From the NCBI GenBank assembly GCA_026168455.1, contig JANSJX010000047.1, positions 62,001 to 126,000 of the forward strand: DNA of 64,000 nucleotides. The letters run 5' to 3'. This stretch comes from Theocolax elegans (taxonomy: Eukaryota > Arthropoda > Insecta > Hymenoptera > Cerocephalidae). The stretch's first letter is position 1; each line of letters opens with the position of its first letter. Below, piece after piece: positions 55,353 through 64,000 of the stretch. The notes below the pieces were generated by a model that saw nothing but the letters and a program-made list of their open reading frames with translations, ran no database searches and was not told the origin of the DNA. The position numbers and the translations under genes were made by a program.

Positions 55353-57081
55353 GAAACTTAAGCTCATTTTAGCTACCTTAAGCTGAAAGTTAGCTCCACT
55401 GCAGTAAGAACAGTGTCTCCAAGCTATCTGCGGCTTGAAATAAGCTGAAACAATCAAACTTAAGCTCATTTTAGCTACCTTAAGCTGAAAGTTAGCTCCA
55501 CTGCAGTAAGAACAGTGTCTCCAAGCTGCCTGCGGCTTGAAATGAGCTGAAACAAGGAATCTTAAGCTCTTTTTAGCTACCTTAAGCTGAAAGTTAGCTC
55601 CACTGCAATAAGAACAGTGTCTCCAAGCTGTCTGCGGCTTGAAATGAGCTGAAACAAGGAAACTTAAGCTCATTTTAGCTACCTTAAGCTGAAAGTTAGC
55701 TCCACTGCAGTAAGAACAGTGTCTCCAAGCTATCTGCGGCTTGAAATAAGCTGAAACAATCAAACTTAAGCTCATTTTAGCTACCTTAAGCTGAAAGTTA
55801 GCTCCACTGCAATAAGAACAGTGTCTCCAAGCTGCCTGCGGCTTGAAATGAGCTGAAACAAGGAAACTTAAGCTCATTTTAGCTACCTTAAGCTGAAAGT
55901 TAGCTCCACTGCAGTAAGAACAGTGTCTCCAAGCTGCCTGCGGCTTGAAATGAGCTGAAACAAGGAATCTTAAGCTCTTTTTAGCTACCTTAAGCTGAAA
56001 GTTAGCTCCACTGCAATAAGAACAGTGTCTCCAAGCTGTCTGCGGCTTGAAATGAGCTGAAACAAGGAAACTTAAGCTCATTTTAGCTACCTTAAGCTGA
56101 AAGTTAGCTCCACTGCAGTAAGAACAGTGTCTCCAAGCTATCTGCGGCTTGAAATAAGCTGAAACAATCAAACTCAAGCTCATTTTAGCTACCTTAAGCT
56201 GAAAGTTAGCTCCACTGCAGTAAGAACAGTGTCTCCAAGCTATCTGCGGCTTGAAATAAGCTGAAACAATCAAACTTAAGCTCATTTTAGCTACCTTAAG
56301 CTGAAAGTTAGCTCCACTGCAGTAAGAACAGTGTCTCCAAGCTATCTGCGGCTTGAAATAAGCTGAAACAATCAAACTTAAGCTCATTTTAGCTACCTTA
56401 AGATGAAAGTTAGCTCCACTGCAGTAAGAACAGTGTCTCCAAGCTGCCTGCGGCTTGAAATGAGCTGAAACGAGGAATCTTAAGCTCTTTTTAGCTACCT
56501 TAAGCTGAAAGTTAGCTCCACTGCAATAAGAACAGTGTCTCCAAGCTGTCTGCGGCTTGAAATGAGCTGAAACAAGGAAACTTAAGCTCATTTTAGCTAC
56601 CTTAAGCTGAAAGTTGGCTCCACTGCAGTAAGAACAGTGTCTCCAAGCTGCCTGCGGCTTGAAATAAGCTGAAACAATCAAACTTAAGCTCATTTTAGCT
56701 ACCTTAAGCTGAAAGTTAGCTCCACTGCAGTAAGAACAGTGTCTCCAAGCTATCTGCGGCTTGAAATGAGCTGAAACAAGGAATCTTAAGCTCATTTTAG
56801 CTACCTTAAGCTGAAAGTTAGCTCCACTGCAGTAAGAACAGTGTCTCCAAGCTGCCTGCGGCTTGAAATGAGCTGAAACGAGGAATCTTAAGCTCTTTTT
56901 AGCTACCTTAAGCTGAAAGTTAGCTCCACTGCAATAAGAACAGTGTCTCCAAGCTGCCTGCGGCTTGAAATGAGCTGAAACGAGGAATCTTAAGTTCATT
57001 TTAGCTACCTTAAGCTGAAAGTTAGCTCCACTGCAATAAGAACAGTGTCTCCAAGATGTCTGCGGCTTGAAATGAGCTGGA

Positions 57082-57336
57082 ACAAGCTGAAGAAGTCTAA
57101 AAATATTTTCCCATTTGTCTAGCAGTGGAAGTTAGGGTCCTAAGCACGTAAGATTTTTTTGGCAGCAATCAGGTTATTAAAATACCATAGATTGGAGACA
57201 ACTATAAGATACCCGTCTATGTGTTGATATTTCGGATGACGGCAAGAAGCAAAAGTCTGGACTTTGAATGACTTGCTGTCATCATAACAATTGCAACTGA
57301 CATTATTGATTTTCGGAAACGTTACCACACTAGCAG
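57082..57336. repeat. Satellite spacer, copy 2
   Basis: Appears identical to copy 1, exactly 1,984 bp downstream; about 17 monomers lie between. Confidence 0.9.
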
Positions 57337-58861
57337 GAAACTTAAGCTCATTTTAGCTACCTTAAGCTGAAAGTTAGCTCCACTGCAGTAAGAACAGTGT
57401 CTCCAAGCTATCTGCGGCTTGAAATAAGCTGAAACAATCAAACTTAAGCTCATTTTAGCTACCTTAAGCTGAAAGTTAGCTCCACTGCAGTAAGAACAGT
57501 GTCTCCAAGCTATCTGCGGCTTGAAATAAGCTGAAACAATCAAACTTAAGCTCATTATAGCTACCTTAAGCTGAAAGTTAGCTCCACTGCAATAAGAACA
57601 GTGTCTCCAAGCTGCCTGCGGCTTGAAATGAGCTGAAACAAGGAAACTTAAGCTCATTTTAGCTACCTTAAGCTGAAAGTTAGCTCCACTGCAGTAAGAA
57701 CAGTGTCTCCAAGCTGCCTGCGGCTTGAAATGAGCTGAAACGAGGAATCTTAAGCTCTTTTTAGCTACCTTAAGCTGAAAGTTAGCTCCACTGCAATAAG
57801 AACAGTGTCTCCAAGCTGTCTGCGGCTTGAAATGAGCTGAAACAAGGAAACTTAAGCTCATTTTAGCTACCTTAAGCTGAAAGTTAGCTCCACTGCAGTA
57901 AGAACAGTGTCTCCAAGCTATCTGCGGCTTGAAATAAGCTGAAACAATCAAACTTAAGCTCATTTTAGCTACCTTAAGCTGAAAGTTAGCTCCACTGCAG
58001 TAAGAACAGTGTCTCCAAGCTATCTGCGGCTTGAAATAAGCTGAAACAATCAAACTTAAGCTCATTTTAGCTACCTTAAGCTGAAAGTTAGCTCCACTGC
58101 AGTAAGAACAGTGTCTCCAAGCTATCTGCGGCTTGAAATAAGCTGAAACAATCAAACTTAAGCTCATTTTAGCTACCTTAAGCTGAAAGTTAGCTCCACT
58201 GCAGTAAGAACAGTGTCTCCAAGCTGCCTGCGGCTTGAAATGAGCTGAAACGAGGAATCTTAAGCTCTTTTTAGCTACCTTAAGCTGAAAGTTAGCTCCA
58301 CTGCAATAAGAACAGTGTCTCCAAGCTGTCTGCGGCTTGAAATGAGCTGAAACAAGGAAACTTAAGCTCATTTTAGCTACCTTAAGCTGAAAGTTGGCTC
58401 CACTGCAGTAAGAACAGTGTCTCCAAGCTATCTGCGGCTTGAAATAAGCTGAAACAATCAAACTTAAGCTCATTTTAGCTACCTTAAGCTGAAAGTTAGC
58501 TCCACTGCAGTAAGAACAGTGTCTCCAAGCTATCTGCGGCTTGAAATAAGCTGAAACAATCAAACTTAAGCTCATTTTAGCTACCTTAAGCTGAAAGTTA
58601 GCTCCACTGCAATAAGAACAGTGTCTCCAAGCTGCCTGCGGCTTGAAATGAGCTGAAACGAGGAATCTTAAGCTCATTTTAGCTACCTTAAGCTGAAAGT
58701 TAGCTCCACTGCAATAAGAACAGTGTCTCCAAGCTGCCTGCGGCTTGAAATGAGCTGAAACGAGGAATCTTAAGTTCATTTTAGCTACCTTAAGCTGAAA
58801 GTTAGCTCCACTGCAATAAGAACAGTGTCTCCAAGATGTCTGCGGCTTGAAATGAGCTGGA

Positions 58862-59116
58862 ACAAGCTGAAGAAGTCTAAAAATATTTTCCCATTTGTCT
58901 AGCAGTGGAAGTTAGGGTCCTAAGCACGTAAGATTTTTTTGGCAGCAATCAGGTTATTAAAATACCATAGATTGGAGACAACTATAAGATACCCGTCTAT
59001 GTGTTGATATTTCGGATGACGGCAAGAAGCAAAAGTCTGGACTTTGACTGACTTGCTGTCATCATAACAATTGCAACTGACATTATTGATTTTCGGAAAC
59101 GTTACCACACTAGCAG
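58862..59116. repeat. Satellite spacer, copy 3
   Basis: 1,780 bp after copy 2, two monomers (204 bp) less than the other periods. One A-to-C change (TTTGACTGAC) is shared with copy 4. Confidence 0.9.
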
Positions 59117-60845
59117 GAAACTTAAGCTCATTTTAGCTACCTTAAGCTGAAAGTTAGCTCCACTGCAATAAGAACAGTGTCTCCAAGCTGCCTGCGGCTT
59201 GAAATGAGCTGAAACAAGGAATCTTAAGCTCATTTTAGCTACCTTAAGCTGAAAGTTAGCTCCACTGCAATAAGTACAGTGTCTCCAAGATGTCTGCGGC
59301 TTGAAATGAGCTGAAACAAGGAAACTTAAGCTCATTTTAGCTACCTTAAGCTGAAAGTTAGCTCCACTGCAGTAAGAACAGTGTCTCCAAGCTATCTGCG
59401 GCTTGAAATAAGCTGAAACAATCAAACTTAAGCTCATTTTAGCTACCTTAAGCTGAAAGTTAGCTCCACTGCAGTAAGAACAGTGTCTCCAAGCTATCTG
59501 CGGCTTGAAATAAGCTGAAACAATCAAACTTAAGCTCATTTTAGCTACCTTAAGCTGAAAGTTAGCTCCACTGCAGTAAGAACAGTGTCTCCAAGCTATC
59601 TGCGGCTTGAAATAAGCTGAAACAATCAAACTTAAGCTCATTTTAGCTACCTTAAGCTGAAAGTTAGCTCCACTGCAGTAAGAACAGTGTCTCCAAGCTG
59701 CCTGCGGCTTGAAATGAGCTGAAACGAGGAATCTTAAGCTCATTTTAGCTACCTTAAGCTGAAGGTTAGCTCCACTGCAATAAGAACAGTGTCTTTAAGC
59801 TGTCTGCGGCTTGAAATGAGCTGAAACAAGGAAACTTAAGCTCATTTTAGCTACCTTAAGCTGAAAGTTAGCTCCACTGCAATAAGAACAGTGTCTCCAA
59901 GCTGTCTGCGGCTAGAAATGAGCTGAAACAAGGAATCTTAAGCTCATTTTAGCTACCTTAAGCTGAAGGTTAGCTCCACTGCAATAAGAACAGCGTCTCC
60001 AAGCTGTCTGCGGCTTGAAATGAGCTGAAACAAGGAAACTTAAGCTCATTTTAGCTACCTTAAGCTGAAAGTTAGCTCCACTGCAATAAGAACAGTGTCT
60101 CCAAGCTGTCTGCGGCTTGAAATGAGCTGAAACAAGGAAACTTAAGCTCATTTTAGCTACCTTAAGCTGAAAGTTGGCTCCACTGCAGTAAGAACAGTGT
60201 CTCCAAGCTATCTGCGGCTTGAAATAAGCTGAAACAATCAAACTTAAGCTCATTTTAGCTACCTTAAGCTGAAAGTTAGCTCCACTGCAGTAAGAACAGT
60301 GTCTCCAAGCTGCCTGCGGCTTGAAATGAGCTGAAACAAGGAAACTTAAGCTCATTTTAGCTACCTTAAGCTGATAGTTAGCTCCACTGCAATAAGAACA
60401 GTGTCTCCAAGCTGTCTGCGGCTAGAAATGAGCTGAAACAAGGAATCTTAAGCTCATTTTAGCTACCTTAAGCTGAAGGTTAGCTCCACTGCAATAAGAA
60501 CAGCGTCTCCAAGCTGTCTGCGGCTTGAAATAAGCTGAAACAATCAAACTTAAGCTCATTTTAGCTACCTTAAGCTGAAAGTTAGCTCCACTGCAAGTAA
60601 GAACAGTGTCTCCAAGCTGCCTGCGGCTTGAAATGAGCTGAAACGAGGAATCTTAAGCTCTTTTAGCTACCTTAAGCTGAAAGTTAGCTCCACTGCAATA
60701 AGAACAGTGTCTCCAAGCTGCCTGCGGCTTGAAATGAGCTGAAACGAGGAATCTTAAGTTCATTTTAGCTACCTTAAGCTGAAAGTTAGCTCCACTGCAA
60801 TAAGAACAGTGTCTCCAAGATGTCGGCGGCTTGAAATGAGCTGGA

Positions 60846-61100
60846 ACAAGCTGAAGAAGTCTAAAAATATTTTCCCATTTGTCTAGCAGTGGAAGTTAGG
60901 GTCCTAAGCACGTAAGATTTTTTTGGCAGCAATCAGGTTATTAAAATACCATAGATTGGAGACAACTATAAGATACCCGTCTATGTGTTGATATTTCGGA
61001 TGACGGCAAGAAGCAAAAGTCTGGACTTTGACTGACTTGCTGTCATCATAACAATTGCAACTGACATTATTGATTTTCGGAAACGTTACCACACTAGCAG
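60846..61100. repeat. Satellite spacer, copy 4
   Basis: 1,984 bp after copy 3, sharing its TTTGACTGAC variant. The monomer just before it carries GATGTCGGCGG, as does the one before copy 5. Confidence 0.9.
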
Positions 61101-63757
61101 GAAACTTAAGCTCATTTTAGCTACCTTTAGCTGAAAGTTATCTCCACTGCAATAAGAACAGTGTCTCCAAGCTGCCTGCGGCTTGAAATGAGCTGAAACA
61201 AGGAAATTTAAGCTCATTTTAGCTACCTTAAGCTGAAAGTTAGCTCCACTGCAATAAGAACAGTGTCTCCAAGCTGCCTGCGGCTTGAAATGAGCTGAAA
61301 CGAGGAATCTTAAGCTCATTTTAGCTACCTTAAGCTGAAAGTTAGCTCCACTGCAATAAGAACAGTGTCTCCAAGCTGTCTGCGGCTTGAAATGAGCTGA
61401 AACAAGGAAACTTAAGCTCATTTTAGCTACCTTAAGCTGAAAGTTGGCTCCACTGCAGTAAGAACAGTGTCTCCAAGCTATCTGCGGCTTGAAATAAGCT
61501 GAAACAATCAAACTTAAGCTCATTTTAGCTACCTTAAGCTGAAAGTTAGCTCCACTGCAGTAAGAACAGTGTCTCCAAGCTATCTGCGGCTTGAAATGAG
61601 CTGAAACAAGAAACTTAAGCTCATTTTAGCTACCTTAAGCTGAAAGTTAGCTCCACTGCAGTAAGAACAGTGTCTCCAGCTGCCTGCGGCTTGAAATGAG
61701 CTGAAAACGAGGAATCTTAAGCTCATTTTAGCTACCTTAAGCTGAAAGTTAGCTCCACTGCAATAAGAACAAGTGTCTCCAAGCTGCCTGCGGCTTGAAA
61801 TGAGCTGAAACGAAGGAATCTTAAGCTCATTTAGCTACCTTAAGCTGAAAGTTAGCTTCACTGCAGTAAGAACAGTGTCTCCAAGCTGCCTGCGGCTTGA
61901 AATAAGCTGAAACAATCAAACTTAAGCTCAATTTAGCTACCTTAAGCTGAAAGTTAGCTCCACTGCAGTAAGAACAGTGTCTCCAAGCTATCTGCGGCTT
62001 GAATAAGCTGAAACAAGGCAAATCTTAAGCTCATTTTAGCTACCTTAAGCTGAAAGTTAGCTCCACTGCAGTAAGAACAGTGTCTCCAAGCTGCCTGCGG
62101 CTTGAAATGAGCTGAAACGAAGGCAATCTTAAGCTCATTTTAGCTACCTTAAGCTGAAAGTTAGCTCCACTGCAATAAGAACAGTGTCTCCAAGCTGTCT
62201 GCGGCTTGAAATGAGCTGAAACAAGGAAACTTAAGCTCATTTTAGCTACCTTAAGCTGAAAGTTAGCTCCACTGCAGTAAGAACAGTGTCTCCAAGCTAT
62301 CTGCGGCTTGAAATAAGCTGAAACAATCAAATCTTAAGCTCATTTTAGCTACCTTAAGCTGAAAGTTAGCTCCACTGCAGTAAGAACAGTGTCTCCAAGC
62401 TGCATCTGCGGCTTGAAATAAGCTGAAACAGGATCAACTTAAGCTCATTTTAGCTACCTTAAGCTGAAAGTTAGCTCCACTGCAATAAGAACAGTGTCTC
62501 CAAGCTGCCTGCGGCTTGAAATGAGCTGAAACAAGGAATCTTAAGCTCATTTTAGCTACCTTAAGCTGAAAGTTAGCTCCACTGCAATAAGAACAGTGTC
62601 TCCAAGCTGCTCTGCGGCTTGAAATGAGCTGAAACAAGGAAATCTTAAGCTCATTTTAGCTACCTTAAGCTGAAAGTTAGCTCCACTGCAATAAGAACAG
62701 TGTCTCCAAGCTGCCTGCGGCTTGAAATGAGCTGAAACGAGGAATCTTAAGCTCATTTTAGCTACCTTAAGCTGAAAGTTAGCTCCACTGCAGTAAGAAC
62801 AGTGTCTCCAAGCTATCTGCGGCTTGAAATAAGCTGAAACAATCAAACTTAAGCTCATTTTAGCTACCTTAAGCTGAAAGTTAGCTCCACTGCAGTAAGA
62901 ACAGTGTCTCCAAGCTATCTGCGGCTTGAAATAAGCTGAAACAATCAAACTTAAGCTCATTTTAGCTACCTTAAGCTGAAAGTTAGCTCCACTGCAGTAA
63001 GAACAGTGTCTCCAAGCTATCTGCGGCTTGAAATAAGCTGAAACAATCAAACTTAAGCTCATTTTAGCTACCTTAAGCTGAAAGTTAGCTCCACTGCAAG
63101 TAAGAACAGTGTCTCCAAGCTGCCTGCGGCTTGAAATAAGCTGAAACAAGGAAATCTTAAGCTCATTTTAGCTACCTTAAGCTGAAAGTTAGCTCCACTG
63201 CAGTAAGAACAGTGTCTCCAAGCTATCTGCGGCTTGAAATGAGCTGAAACAAGGAATCTTAAGCTCATTTTAGCTACCTTAAGCTGAAAGTTGGCTCCAC
63301 TGCAGTAAGAACAGTGTCTCCAAGCTGCCTGCGGCTTGAAATAAGCTGAAACAATCAAACTTAAGCTCATTTAGCTACCTTAAGCTGAAAGTTAGCTCCA
63401 CTGCAGTAAGAACAGTGTCTCCAAGCTATCTGCGGCTTGAAATGAGCTGAAACAAGGAATCTTAAGCTCATTTTAGCTACCTTAAGCTGAAAGTTAGCTC
63501 CACTGCAGTAAGAACAGTGTCTCCAAGCTGCCTGCGGCTTGAAATGAGCTGAAACGAGGAATCTTAAGCTCTTTTTAGCTACCTTAAGCTGAAAGTTAGC
63601 TCCACTGCAATAAGAACAGTGTCTCCAAGCTGCCTGCGGCTTGAAATGAGCTGAAACGAGGAATCTTAAGTTCATTTTAGCTACCTTAAGCTGAAAGTTA
63701 GCTCCACTGCAATAAGAACAGTGTCTCCAAGATGTCGGCGGCTTGAAATGAGCTGGA

Positions 63758-64000
63758 ACAAGCTGAAGAAGTCTAAAAATATTTTCCCATTTGTCTAGCA
63801 GTGGAAGTTAGGGTCCTAAGCACGTAAGATTTTTTTGGCAGCAATCAGGTTATTAAAATACCATAGATTGGAGACAACTATAAGATACCCGTCTATGTGT
63901 TGATATTTCGGATGACGGCAAGAAGCAAAAGTCTGGACTTTGAATGACTTGCTGTCATCATAACAATTGCAACTGACATTATTGATTTTCGGAAACGTTA
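63758..64000. repeat. Satellite spacer, copy 5 (cut by window end)
   Basis: 2,912 bp after copy 4 (about 26 monomers, with several one-base indels). It has the TTTGAATGAC form of copies 1 and 2. The window ends about 20 bases before its expected end. Confidence 0.9.

Larger units (their letters stand above)
53261..64000. repeat. 102-bp satellite array (~90 monomers)
   Basis: Monomers of 102 bp, typified by GAGCTGAAACAAGGAAACTT, AGCTACCTTAAGCTGAAAG and CTCCACTGCAATAAGAACAG. Three main subtypes differ at AACAATCAAAC/AACAAGGAAAC/AACGAGGAATC and GCTATCTGCGG/GCTGTCTGCGG/GCTGCCTGCGG and are interspersed in a recurring order. Because 102 is 3 x 34, the minus strand keeps open frames up to 553 codons with a 34-residue period (LVSAHFKPQAAWRHC); these have no start context or domain and are not treated as genes. 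Clusters of one-base indels occur at 53740-54030 and 61600-63400. The array reaches the right end of the window. Confidence 0.95.

Noticed and set aside
55338..56999. 553-codon open frame (and similar 100-485-codon frames) on the minus strand of the satellite
   Set aside because: The unit is 102 bp, so absence of a stop in one monomer keeps the frame open throughout. There is no start context, no domain, and the frame breaks wherever a single-base indel occurs.
55156..61092. 62-codon frame repeated in the satellite spacers as a small gene
   Set aside because: The spacer copies are nearly identical by homogenisation, so frame conservation carries no information; no homology is recognised.
53261..64000. 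CRISPR array or 34-residue (PPR/TPR-like) repeat protein
   Set aside because: Repeats are head-to-tail without unique spacers, so it is not CRISPR. The 34-residue translation lacks the helical signature of PPR or TPR motifs.

Overview
The window looks like repeat-dominated nuclear DNA of an invertebrate, most probably an insect. It is AT-rich and contains degenerate Helitron, CACTA/EnSpm, Penelope-like, I-type and CR1/L2-type LINE, Ty3/gypsy and Polinton (Maverick/adintovirus-like) sequences, tRNA- and 5S-derived Pol III units, and a large satellite array. The species-level guess is weak: the Polinton phospholipase/protease/ATPase set and the LINE type are known to me from insects, but nothing diagnostic of an order is present. 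No complete host protein-coding gene is visible. The only hint of host transcription is a set of consensus splice sites around 50.9-52.2 kb.

Layout. 0-2 kb: a 60-bp minisatellite flanked by a short direct repeat. 3.5-4.8 kb: Helitron fragment (minus strand). 5.2-5.9 kb: a 271-bp tandem repeat. 6.6-9.0 kb: an inverted-repeat element with CACCTGA-type subterminal repeats and a nested 1.26-kb foldback. 9.35-11.6 kb: a frameshifted CACTA-type transposase (minus). 11.9-13.65 kb: a foldback element carrying a tRNA-like unit in each arm, with a Penelope remnant inside. 13.65-14.1 kb: a 5S-rRNA-derived sequence. 15.2-18.3 kb: inverted arms around a LINE 3' end and two small inverted-repeat elements. 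18.3-20 kb: simple repeats, a tRNA-Arg-like gene, 60- to 70-bp repeats and a 21-bp minisatellite. 22.6-24.8 kb: a Penelope-like element (RT plus GIY-YIG, minus) with a hammerhead-like motif. 25.1-33.5 kb: a CR1/L2-like LINE (minus) split by a 6-kb palindromic nest of CCCTG-ended elements that again carry tRNA-like units. 35.5-38.3 kb: remains of a Ty3/gypsy element with its 3' LTR. 38.3-49.8 kb: a decayed Polinton, interrupted by a SINE and by a 7-kb I-type LINE. 50.9-52.3 kb: GC-richer, possibly divergent transcription unit. 52.6-53.26 kb: a 28-bp minisatellite and a palindrome. 53.26-64 kb: a 102-bp satellite array punctuated by a 250-bp spacer.

History. Nested insertions give an order. The Polinton came first. 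The SINE (13-bp target duplication, 42-A tail) split its phospholipase-containing gene, and the LINE (12-bp target duplication, TAA-repeat tail) split its ATPase gene after about 12 codons. The LINE is the freshest coding element, with ORF1 intact and ORF2 disturbed mainly by an internal 1,375-bp tandem duplication. Everything else coding carries stops or frameshifts.

Recurring theme. At least three different inverted-repeat elements, one isolated locus and a SINE carry tRNA-like Pol III promoter sequences, most followed by a T-run terminator; a 5S-like sequence adds another Pol III promoter. The strongest structural signal is the satellite: its AGCT motifs fall at about 10-bp steps along a 102-bp unit.
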